Of a stretch of DNA of 64,000 nt, positions 51,080 to 60,600 are shown piece after piece. Source of the DNA: Aurantiochytrium sp. KH105 (taxonomy: Eukaryota > Sar > Bigyra > Thraustochytrida > Thraustochytriidae). A program made the position numbers and the translations under genes. The DNA lies in the NCBI GenBank assembly GCA_003116975.1, contig BGKB01000110.1:124001-188000 (forward strand), in the 5' to 3' direction. Position 1 is the first letter of the stretch, and the number at the start of each line of letters is the position of its first letter. Under the pieces are notes generated by a model that searched no databases, was not told where the DNA came from, and saw only the letters and a program-made list of their open reading frames with translations.

Positions 51080-52108
51080 ATGGGCCAGAAGGAAAGCAAG
51101 CCGCAAGATACGGAGGTGGAGACGATGAAGGCCGTGATCATGCACGGGTTGAACGAGCGCAAGTTCGTGGACGATAAGGAGAAGCCGGTGATCAACGACA
51201 GCCAGGTCCTGGTGCGTGTCAAGGCGGCCGCCGTGAACCCCGTCGACTACAAGCTGCAAAAGGCGGCGCTCTTTATGCCGGGCAAGGTCATGGCCGTCGA
51301 CTTTGCCGGCGTTGTCGAGGAGGTGGGCGAGAAGGCCACCGCCTTTGCCAAGGGAGATCGCGTCTTTGGTACCGCGGCTGGCTCGCTTGCCGAGTTCGCC
51401 AAGTGCAGCGCGCTCGAAATCGCCAAAATGCCGGACAGCATGAGCTTTGTCGAGGCGGCCTCGCTGCCGGTGACGTTCCTGACGGCATACCAGGGTCTGA
51501 CCAACTACGGATACCAAAAGGGTCAGCGTCTGGTGATCATTGGCGCGAGCGGCGGCGCCGGCACGGCCGCGGTGATTATGGGCCGTGCGATTGGTGGCCC
51601 AGACGCCGAGATTATCGGCGTCTGCTCTGGCAAGAACGCTGAGATGGTCAAGTCGCTGGGTGCTGACCGCGTCATTGACTACACCAAGGAGGACCCGCTG
51701 CGCGCTCTGGGCAAGGGCAACGTGGACTTTGTGTACGACGCGGCCTCGTTCAGCGGTGGCGGCGAAAACTACATGAAGGCGGGCAAGGAGATGATTACGC
51801 TCGACGGCATGTACGTATCTCTGAACGGCCCCCTGACGTCGTGGCTGCGCATGTTTACGGGCTGGCAAGAGGAGCAGCGCAAGATCTTTTTGGCCGACTA
51901 CAACGGTCAGGACCTCGCCAAGATTGTTGACCTTCTCGCGGAGTCAAAGGCCAAGCCGGTCATTGGCAAGGTGCTCGAGTTTAATGCGGAGAACGTTGAG
52001 ATTGCGTACAACGATTTGCAGGGTCGCCGCACGAAGGGCAAGATTGTCTTGACGATGGACGCCGACGCCAACAGCGGTGCCTCTTCGTCGGCTGTGGCGA
52101 ACACTTGA
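51080..52108 (+). CDS. Zinc-free medium-chain quinone-oxidoreductase-like reductase, copy 2
   Basis: The ORF is 342 residues from the ATG at 51080. It is a tandem paralogue of the preceding gene, with the same AAAVNPVDYK, DFAGVVEEVG, GASGGAGTAAV (Rossmann) and SLGADRVIDYTKED motifs. Differences cluster in surface stretches and the last ten residues (SGASSSAVANT). The N-terminus reads MGQKESK and keeps the Gly2/Ser6 N-myristoylation pattern of copy 1. Compared with copy 1, the motif-bearing core is almost invariant. Likely an NAD(P)H-dependent reductase; substrate is unknown. Codon choice is C/G-biased, more than in copy 1, in keeping with high expression or older residence; this is an impression from reading. 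Confidence 0.93.
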   Translation: MGQKESKPQDTEVETMKAVIMHGLNERKFVDDKEKPVINDSQVLVRVKAAAVNPVDYKLQKAALFMPGKVMAVDFAGVVEEVGEKATAFAKGDRVFGTAAGSLAEFAKCSALEIAKMPDSMSFVEAASLPVTFLTAYQGLTNYGYQKGQRLVIIGASGGAGTAAVIMGRAIGGPDAEIIGVCSGKNAEMVKSLGADRVIDYTKEDPLRALGKGNVDFVYDAASFSGGGENYMKAGKEMITLDGMYVSLNGPLTSWLRMFTGWQEEQRKIFLADYNGQDLAKIVDLLAESKAKPVIGKVLEFNAENVEIAYNDLQGRRTKGKIVLTMDADANSGASSSAVANT

Positions 52109-53519
52109 TCAGGATGTACCCCAAAACGCACGTCAGCGGAGCAGGAAACAAAAATAAAATATGAGGGTCGAGAGCAACGCGCGCAAGTGTTCAAGGAGCA
52201 AGGCGGTGCATCTCTCCTTTCTTTCCAGGCTTCGGGCAATGTACACGTACTACACACAGCAAGAAAGACAGTCCGCGCGATCGGCATTTTTGTTGGGCGT
52301 TGGTTACCCATCCATCCATCCAGTGATCCTTCACCTCATCAAAGCCACTTTAAGCCAAGTTTAAAAAAAGAAAGAAAAGAAAGCCAAGCCAAGCCAAGTC
52401 AGATTCTCCTCCTCGCTTCCCCTCCTCGCTCGTCTTTAACTGTCTTGTTTGTTTCTTGATTTGACTTGCCAGGTTCGTTGCCTGTGCCTGTGCCGCCAAC
52501 AACTTGTTGGTTACTCAAGTGAGGTTTTTCCTTTTCGTCTCCTCCGTGCTTCGATCGATCGCCAGTCAATTGGCCTCTCTCGCCGTGGTCCGATCAGCGC
52601 AAGATGCTCTCTTCGCCAATGCCGATGCTATCTATGCTTTGTGCCGGCTGCGGCGACCAACAAACTGCCACGAGATGACCCGCAACGCATGCATGCGCGG
52701 TGGGCCGAGGGAGGAAGGGAGGGAGGGAAAGAGCGAGGATCGCGTTGTTTGTGCCAAAACTCCCCGGCGGCTGGCTGTGCTGGTAGCAAGTAGACCCGCG
52801 CGGGTCGGCCGGCCAGCGGCCGCCTGCCCGCCAGGAAGGGCCGAACGCCGTCTGCCTGCCCCCTTCCTGCCCGCCGCCCGCTCGCCAGACCCTCTTCCGC
52901 CCTCCCTCCCTGCGCGGTGCCCGCCGGCCGTGGTCGCTCCCGCGCTGCCTTGCGCTGCGCCGCCCCGCGGGACCGGCCGGCCCACAATCCCTCGCCTCGC
53001 TGCCCATCCCTCCCTCCCTCCCTCCATCCATCTGCCTCTCCGCCCGCCTGCGCTGCTCCGCCCGCCCCGCTCCGCGCCCGGGGCCGCCGCCTCGCGCGCC
53101 TGCGCGGCCGCGTCTCCGGGCCGCGGCGCGGGTCCGTCTGCTGCTCGTTCTCCGCGCGCGGTGCGCCGCGCCGTGCTGGTCTCTCGCCGAGGCCGGCTCG
53201 GGCTCTGTCTGCCTGCTCCGCTGGCAGCAGCAGAGGGCGGGAGCGAATTCAAGTTCAAGTTCAAGTCGCCCCGCTCGGCTCGCTCTGCGCGGCGCCGTGC
53301 GGCGCTGCTGCGGCGGCAGACCCGCAGAGAGACGCGCGCGGCCTCCCTGCGGTTTCCGCGCGGGGCGCGGCGCGGCGCGGCGGAGCGGAGCGAGGCGGAG
53401 CAAGGCGGAGCAGCCAGGTGCGGCTGGCGGCAGAGCGCGAACCGCGCCGGTTCTGGAGCCCCGGCAGGCAGGGCTCGCATTGCATTGCGTTGCACTGCAC
53501 TGCATCCGGGCCGGGCGTC
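52109..53519. other. GC-rich region upstream of the cyclin gene
   Basis: The first ~350 bases are moderately AT-rich and hold the 3' end of the second reductase transcript; the rest is a very GC-rich leader with CCCTCC/CCATCC repeats (about 53008-53030). Long open frames on both strands reflect composition. I see no separate gene. Confidence 0.6.
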
Positions 53520-55052
53520 ATGGCGCCGCCGCACCCGGGCGCCGCGCTGCGCCGCGCCGAGTCTGCGGACGCCGCGCGCGACCGGCGGCGGCAGCGCCAG
53601 ACCTGGGCCGCGCCTGCGCCCGCGCAACAGCAGCAGCAGCAGCAGCAGCAGCGGCGGCGGCGGCAAGCGCAGCCGCGCATCCCCGACCTCGCCACGGACA
53701 CGGCGCCGCCATGTGCACGCGCGGACGCCGCAGACCGCGCCGCGCCGCGCGCAGACGCCGCAGACCGCGCCGCGGGCCTGCGCCCCTTCTGCAGCGCGCG
53801 CGCGCGCCGCCGCCGCGCCGCCCGCGCCGCCGCCGAGCCCGCGCAGGCCGCGCAGCAGCGGCGGGCGCGCGCGGGGACGGTTCGCCAAGGCGGCACCAGC
53901 TGCAGCTGCAGCTACGACAACAACCGCGACGAGGGCGGCTTCCACAACGGGGAGGGCGCCAACTTGACGGCGGCGGCGGTGGGACTGGAGGAGGAGGCCG
54001 AGGACCAGGAGCAGGAGCAGCGCGAGGAAAAGCAGCACGGCGAGCAGAAGGCGCGGGCGCCCGCGCCGGGCCCGTGGGCGGGCGGCAAAGGCGGCGCGGG
54101 CCCGCAGACGCAGCGGGAGCGACAGCGCGTGCGGCAGCGGCAGCGACAGCGACCGCGGTGCGCATCGCTGCTGTCCGTGCGAAGCCTCAGCGACTTGCAC
54201 GCGGCGGCGGTGGCGGCCAGGGTGACGCAGCAAGGCGTGGTGGCCGTCTTTGGCGAGAGTCTGACCCGCGTCGCCAGGCAAAATGACGAAAGAGCATGCT
54301 TGCTGGCCCAGCTGCAGCGGGCAGAGAGGAAACCAAGGGCCGCCGTGTGCGAGGACCGCATGGCGCCCTTCGAGGGCTACAACGTGCCCCGGCTCTCGCT
54401 GGGGTGGTACCTGTGGCGCATCGTGTACTTTCTCAACAAATATCCGCGCGTGGAGGCCACCTTCTTCGCAGAAGAGGAAGGCCACATTGCCGCGGACTTC
54501 AGTCCCGGGCGGCACATGCCCGCATCGCACGAGCGCGCGAGCGACATGGAGGCCGTCAGTCGCGGTCTGCGCTCCCTCCTGCTCGCGCTGGTCTATGTGG
54601 ACCGCGTCGGCCAGCGGTACCCAGACTCGCCGGTCACTTCCCGCTCGCTGCATCGCATCATGCTCACCGCCATCTTCGTGGCCACCAAGTTCTCGGACGA
54701 CTTCTCCGTTGGTGCCGAGACGTTTGCGCGCGTTGGCGGGCTCACCGTCAAGGAGCTCTTGCGCATGGAAGGCGCCTTTTGTGCGCTCATCGGTTTCAAT
54801 CTGCACGTGACAGATCGCGAATTTGATGCCAAATGTCTTCCGCAGCTTGACGCTGCCTTTGACATTGCGGCCCAGCGCGCGCGCGCCGGCGTTGCCAGAA
54901 GTCACGGCACGCCCCCGCACGTTCAGTATGGCGCCTCATCCCTGAAAGGAAATGGTGCGACTCGGGCTGGAGCGCAGCCAGGCCAGCTTTTGGCAAGGGC
55001 GTCTGACCCCGAAAGGCCGCCTAGTCGTGGTCTGGCGCCGCCGCCCGCATAA
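53520..55052 (+). CDS. PHO80-type cyclin with a long low-complexity N-terminus
   Basis: I start it at the ATG at 53520 (510 residues). The frame is open upstream through GC-rich leader, so the start is uncertain. The C-terminal third carries a PHO80/P-U-type cyclin domain (~270-430): LLLALVYVDRV, SLHRIMLTAIFVATKFSDDFS, FARVGGLTVKELLRMEGAFC and FNLHVTDREF. These are the family's core helices. Such cyclins activate kinases of the PHO85/CDK5 type in nutrient or growth control. The N-terminal ~260 residues are Arg/Gln/Ala-rich, with a CAG-encoded Gln run (about 53630-53652). Kinase partner is not identifiable here. Confidence 0.86.
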   Translation: MAPPHPGAALRRAESADAARDRRRQRQTWAAPAPAQQQQQQQQQRRRRQAQPRIPDLATDTAPPCARADAADRAAPRADAADRAAGLRPFCSARARRRRAARAAAEPAQAAQQRRARAGTVRQGGTSCSCSYDNNRDEGGFHNGEGANLTAAAVGLEEEAEDQEQEQREEKQHGEQKARAPAPGPWAGGKGGAGPQTQRERQRVRQRQRQRPRCASLLSVRSLSDLHAAAVAARVTQQGVVAVFGESLTRVARQNDERACLLAQLQRAERKPRAAVCEDRMAPFEGYNVPRLSLGWYLWRIVYFLNKYPRVEATFFAEEEGHIAADFSPGRHMPASHERASDMEAVSRGLRSLLLALVYVDRVGQRYPDSPVTSRSLHRIMLTAIFVATKFSDDFSVGAETFARVGGLTVKELLRMEGAFCALIGFNLHVTDREFDAKCLPQLDAAFDIAAQRARAGVARSHGTPPHVQYGASSLKGNGATRAGAQPGQLLARASDPERPPSRGLAPPPA

Positions 55053-55508
55053 CAATGATCCACGATAGCATGGTCTTCATCAATGGACGATGACCAAAGA
55101 TGCCGGGGGCTCTGCATTGAAAGACAAGACAAGACAAGACAAGACAAGACAAGACAAGACAAGACAAGACAAGACAAGACAAAACAAGACGAAATAAGCC
55201 AAGTCTGGACTCAAGTTCGCATCTGATCATGCCTGCTTCGCGAGCTCAAGAATATCCATGGCTGCCATACAGAAACAAATTGTGTTTGGTTTACTACTAC
55301 GAGGTCAAGTAACCCAAAGAAAAGTGTACATAGCAAGTGTAAAGAAGTCTTTGGGATGGCAAGACACACATTCGGGCCACCAAAGATGACGTGGGTCCAT
55401 CCTACCACCACCAAAAAGAATAAATAATAAGGAAAGAAGAAGGAAATAATGTGAGCATGTATGTACAGAGGTTACGCTGATAATTAAACTACGTCATGGC
55501 ACGGCATG
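55053..55508. other. Convergent spacer with AAGAC array
   Basis: Between the stops of the cyclin gene (+) and the membrane RING gene (-). It contains the AAGAC array at 55121-55180 and little else recognisable. Confidence 0.7.
55121..55180. repeat. (AAGAC)12 pentanucleotide microsatellite
   Basis: Twelve perfect copies of AAGAC are followed by an AAAAC variant and one more unit. Confidence 0.95.
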
Positions 55509-56753
55509 TCATAAATGCTGTGCGCGCATAATTCTCGCCACAAGCTCGCGCTTCTCAATTGCGCCATCCCAATTGACACCTCGACGTCTAGCAATAGACC
55601 GAAGTTCTGGAACCGTAAGTCGCAAAAGACGTTCCATCTCGGCGGCGCGCGTTGGAGACATGGGCGCCGCGTTAGCTTGAGGAACAGCTTGAGGAGCCGC
55701 TTGAGGCGCCGATTGCTGAGGAGCTGATGGTACTGGCTGCGCTGACGAAGACGACGACGACGACGAAGTAGCAGCAGCAGATGCAGTAGGACTGCGACCG
55801 GCCTGTCTCTCGCGTTCGCGGGCCTGACGATGATACTCGTAGGTAGGATCGTTGGTCTCGAGTTCGTATCGGCACGTCGGGCAGGAATTATGCTTTTCGA
55901 GCCAAGGAATGACACACGAGGGATGAAATAGGTGCTTGCACGGAAGTCGCTTGACAGTTTCGCCCACGTGCATGGCGTCGAGACAAACGGGGCACGTAAT
56001 GCCGGCAGGAGAATTCTCCATTAAAAGATGACGCTCTTCCAGGGTAATACTCTCGAGCTTGTTGAGAGCCTCGCGCGAAGTTGGAACAGTACCCGGAGCA
56101 GCGGCTGCAGGACGCAACACAGACGTCCAGCGAAGCCAGGTCTGACGTCCGCCCTCGGGGAGGACGCGTAGAATGCCGCGGTTCAAAAACATCCATAGCT
56201 GCGGCAACATAAAGGTGCTTCCCATGAGAAGTATCGTAAGAAAGAAATCCATAAAGACGCTGCCGGCCCACGAACCTTCCATGTCATCAGCCATGTCCTG
56301 TTGTGAGTGCTGACGTCTAAACTCTTGTTGCTGTTGGCGGTGCATGTTCGCCGCCGCTTCTTGTGCCCGCCGCGAGTGCGCGTAACGCTGTTCGTAATGC
56401 CCATCGAAATCATCTTGGTCTTCCCACTCGCCAACACCGCCAAATCCCAGAAAAATAAAGGCAATGACAAAGGTGATGAGGTAAACAACCTGGTACGGAC
56501 TTTCGACAAAAAGATTTCGAATTTGCGCAAATTGATCCGGGAAAAAATGCACGAGCGAGGTGAGCAGCGGCACAAGCATGGGGTAATGGGAACTCAGCAT
56601 GAAGGTAAGGACGACCATGGCAAAGCTAAAGACGGCTGAGGCACCATTGTTGGGTTGCTGCGCTTGGTTTCCGTAGTGAGGACCGCCCCAGCCGAGGGCA
56701 CCAGGCCCTCCTGCAAAGAATCCCATTGGGCCTCCAAAGAAGAAGACGACCAT
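55509..56753 (-). CDS. Membrane RING-H2 E3 ubiquitin ligase with C-terminal SAP-like helices
   Basis: The ORF is 414 residues from the ATG at 56753; only a TTG lies further upstream. Hydrophobic segments at ~36-70, ~86-107 and ~166-190 (FMDFFLTILLMGSTFMLPQL) suggest a multipass protein. The RING-H2 at ~251-292 reads CPVCLDAM, LPCKHLFHPSC and WLEKHNSCPTC, a C3H2C3 set closely like RNF115/RNF126-type rings. A Ser/Ala/Pro-rich linker follows. The last ~35 residues (LLRLTVPELRSIARRRGVNW) look like a SAP/Rho-N helical hairpin, as in some other RING proteins. An ER- or endomembrane-resident ligase is a fair inference; substrates are unknown. All eight zinc ligands are present. Confidence 0.9.
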   Translation of the reverse strand: MVVFFFGGPMGFFAGGPGALGWGGPHYGNQAQQPNNGASAVFSFAMVVLTFMLSSHYPMLVPLLTSLVHFFPDQFAQIRNLFVESPYQVVYLITFVIAFIFLGFGGVGEWEDQDDFDGHYEQRYAHSRRAQEAAANMHRQQQQEFRRQHSQQDMADDMEGSWAGSVFMDFFLTILLMGSTFMLPQLWMFLNRGILRVLPEGGRQTWLRWTSVLRPAAAAPGTVPTSREALNKLESITLEERHLLMENSPAGITCPVCLDAMHVGETVKRLPCKHLFHPSCVIPWLEKHNSCPTCRYELETNDPTYEYHRQARERERQAGRSPTASAAATSSSSSSSSAQPVPSAPQQSAPQAAPQAVPQANAAPMSPTRAAEMERLLRLTVPELRSIARRRGVNWDGAIEKRELVARIMRAQHL

Positions 56754-57605
56754 CTTCTTGCGAGGCCTTATGGCTCGGACAAGCGAGCCAACTCGCTCTT
56801 TGTCGTGGGCCGAGCGCGCTCGCTCGCTCGCGCGTTTCTGCCCCCCGCGCTCGGCGCCTGGACGCACACACGCGCAGTCCAAGGTGGCGAGCGAGACTTT
56901 TTGCAGACGCCTTTGGCCACGGCGCCACGGCCTGTCGGTGAGGACCTCCTTTCCTCTCAACTCTCCCTTTCTCTCGCTCTCTTTCCGTGAGCCCTCTCTC
57001 GAGCCCTCGAGCCCTCTCCAGCGCGCGCGCGCGCGCACGACGCCCTCGCGCAAGCTCCCTCGCGACGGGATTCGGGTCTGGAGACTTGCGCCTCGGCGCG
57101 CATCTGGATCCTTGAGAACTCTGAGAAGGGAGTGCCGGGAAGGCGCGCTTCTTCGCGATCGTCACATTTTGTTTGTCCGTCCAAACTCCGAGACTCCGGC
57201 TCTTGGCGCTCCTCCGCTCGGGGGCCACGTGGAGGACAGCGTGGCGACGCTACACAGACAGGGCGGAGAAACCCGCTTGCGACCGGCGGGCGCACCTCGA
57301 GAGCGGCGACGATAGCGGCCAGCGGTCTTTGTCCGCTTTCATTTGCTGATGGAGACGAGTATAACGAACGGCCCAGAGTGTCGAAGTGCTGGTGGCACGT
57401 TCACTGTCATTTCTTTTGACTGTGAACGACTGTGAAGAAGGAAGAAAATTGAGAGCGCCGAGCACCCATCATGACGTAATGTTTTCGTTTTGTCGCCATC
57501 GATCGGTCAGCCCGACGAACATCAATAGAGCTCAGGCACAGCATGAAAATGCATGCAAAGTATACATTGTTGTTTCATATTCAAGGAATAAGGTAGGCCT
57601 AGGGC
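56754..57605. other. Upstream region of the membrane RING gene
   Basis: GC-rich leader nearest the gene, then less GC-rich DNA to the stop of the large RING gene. A TAGGCCTA element is at 57594-57601, just beyond that stop. I see no gene. Confidence 0.65.
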
Positions 57606-60600
57606 TCATGCATCGAGAAGCGTGCGAGTGATGATTTCGAGAATGAGAGGATCCGGCGAGGTATCAGAAACCTCTGCATTGCCCTCAAATGCGAGTGGTG
57701 CAACGTGAGGTTCGGAAAAAAATCCGCCCGAAAAATTATGCAGAGAGTCTGAGCGGTTCATCAATCCCGCACGCGACTGCGAATGATCCTCGCGTAGCGC
57801 ATTGACGACGAAAGTCGACACGAAAGAGTTCTTGGCTACATCGTAGAGCGATACGGTCGAGAATGAGTGACAACACAGTGGGCAGGTGGCCTTGCGACGA
57901 GCCCACGTGAGAAGACAGGCTGCGTGGAAGACGTGATTGCACGAGCCAGGAAAAATGGGCTGCGCGGGTTCTTCGCTAGACGGTTCGCAGGAGACGTCGT
58001 CGCCGCAAATGACGCACGAAGAGCACGCTTCGTGATCGGGATCCGCCTTGTCTCTGCCCAAGACTTTACATTCGCTGGTCTCATTCTCATTATCATCGTT
58101 GAGTTTCCTCGCATCGGGGCGCCCCAAAGTAAGGGGACTCGTGTACACGAGAGGTCCGCGGAGCTCATGAAAGGAATCGTAACTGACTGCAGCAACGCCG
58201 AAACGGATCTTCCGGCCGGGCAAATCATCTCCACGTACAACGTGATGATTTGCGTGTGCCGAGACTTGTTCGACGCGAAGATCAGTCCAAGCAGTGGCCT
58301 CGCAATCGTCTGCTCCTTCCGCACAGACCTGAGTGACGACCTCGATCCGATTTCGGTGCGCCGGACCCGTCGTGCGAAAGTCGCGAAATATGTCACAGTC
58401 CCGTGAGTCGTGAACGTCGTTCGGATTCGACCACGCAATGGCGAGCAACAAGGAGGCAGGTTCACGAGGTTGGAGCGCAATTTTGTGCGCAAGCGCCGTG
58501 ACGTTGTTAAGTTCGAGAGGGGATCGATCAATGTGCATGTACTTTGTCGAAACCTCGTGGACGGGATGCGTGAGCGGTCCGGCGTCGCGCTTGGCTGGGC
58601 GCACAAGCACGGCTACCTCGTAGAGACCAAAGGAGGGCAGGCGAAAAGATGTTTGCATCTTTTTGGCGAGTGCAAAACTGCGCACGGTGCCAAGTTCGGT
58701 GCCCATATCCACTTCGATTTTTTCCTCGTATGTGTGGCCGACCCCGCGCACAGAGACGGAGGCAATGACATCTTTGGCGAGCGAGTACGGCCCCGTGGGC
58801 ACGAGAAGAAGCTGCCAGGATACTTGCAAGGACCCTGCGATGTCGGGCGAGAGCAGGGTAATGCGGGGCTCGGGCAGACGAACACTCTGCACTGCGCGGC
58901 GCATGGGAAGTCGCCGGATCTGCTGCCGGCGCCACAATTGCGCGTGCAGACGTGCGACGTCCTGTTCGGTTTCGATCTCGTCGGCAGCGCCGCGTCGGGC
59001 CCTTTTGCGTCCACGCCGGGTGCGCGGCGTTGTACCTGTGGTGGCCCCTTCCGCCTCGGATGTGCTCGAGGCTGCGGCTGCGGCGGCTGCTGCGGCTGCC
59101 GCGGCCCTTGTTGTCATTCTTGCGCTCCTTGTTTGCACTGGAGCCCTCGTTTCCTCGATGATGATGACCTCGTCGTTATTTGCATCATCATCTTGTTCTT
59201 GTTCGTGCTCATCATTGTTATTACCTGCAACGGCTTCTTGATCTGTCTCTGAACGATCTTGCACTTGATTTTCCTCTTCTTCTTCAACTTCGTCGGCTTC
59301 GTCATCATTGTCTTGGTCATCATGGACTGCAATGACCCCAACTTGTTGGCCTAAGTGTACTTGTGCGGCAGCGTTGGGAACGGAGGACTGTTGATGCGTG
59401 TGAGCAGGCACTTCGCCGCGTGTACTTTGATGGTTCTCGTCAATAACGTCAGCGTCTTCGCGTAGCTGGTCCTCTTCGATGTCTTGCTCCTCGTCGTCGT
59501 CTTCCATGATGTCGTCGTCGTCCTCTTCATCATCGTTGTCGTCGTCTGAAAGATAAACCTTGTGCGCGCTTAGACGCATGAGTGGTCGCGCAGCGCCGTG
59601 GACCGCTTCAATGACAAGCTCGCCGCGAATGCGAAAGGGTCCAATAACGTTGCGACCGCTGCCGGTCACCTCGTAGACGGCAGACGAGCCTGGTTCGAGG
59701 GCGTCGTCGGCTGCTGCAAGAGGGGGGCGTTGCGCCGCCGTGGGTCGCAGTGCGCGGGGTAGCTCGAGATGCTTGCCTCGGCTCACTACGCGCGAGCTCG
59801 GCCTCCTTCGTGTTTGCAGGATCCTTCGCGCGAACTGCTCGACGAGTGCCTCTTCTTCATGTCTGCCAGGCGAAAGGGTCGCTGACGATGCAGATGTGGA
59901 TGGCGATGCAGCCCGAGAAGGCGCCGCCCCGGCTGGTGCAGCCAATGTGGGCGAGATGGAATGCACGCGGTGGTCCAATGGAGAGGAGCGCACACTTTGA
60001 CTTTCGGGAGAAACTCTGGTCCATGAAATTGGCGAAGCTGGATCTGAGGCGTCCTCGGAGGAACTGGACGAGACCACTGACGCTGCTCTTTCCGCTGCTG
60101 ATGCTGGTGCTAGAGGCGCGGACGACCACGCAGCCGCCGCCGCCGCAGCAGCAGCAGGAGAAGACGAGGAGTAAGGTGTCGTTGTTGTTGATGATGATGA
60201 TGATGAGGAGGAGGAGGACGAGGCGGAGGACGCGGATGCGGACGCGGATCGACCAGGACTTTGTGTGCCCCAATTGACGGTGCCGCTGCCACTGGCGCTG
60301 GCGCTGGTTTCGGCGATGCCACCTTCACCTTCGCAGGAGCAGCAATGCTCGCAGTCCTCTGACGCGGCACGGCCGTCTCCACGCTTGGCCCCCGACCTCC
60401 CGGATCCCCCCCGCGCCTCTCCCTGCTGCTGCTGCTGCTGCTGCTGTCCAGCAAGGCGCCGGTGTGCTGGTGCTTCCGCCGCCGCCTGGCTCCGTGTCAA
60501 GGATCTCCTCCTCCCTCGCTGCAGCCGCGGCGACGCCGTGCACGCCGTCGAGCTGGCGGCGCCCTCGCACGGGGCCCGCTGGCACAAAGCCCGTCTTGAC

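Noticed and set aside
52632-54920. Long open frame on the minus strand opposite the cyclin gene (over 700 codons)
   Set aside because: It is Arg/Ala/Pro-rich, has no domain, and lies antisense to a clear cyclin domain. GC-rich codon use keeps several frames open.
56754-57053. Upstream extension of the membrane RING protein
   Set aside because: It needs a TTG start and encodes an Arg-rich leader translation; the ATG at 56753 has the hydrophobic protein start.
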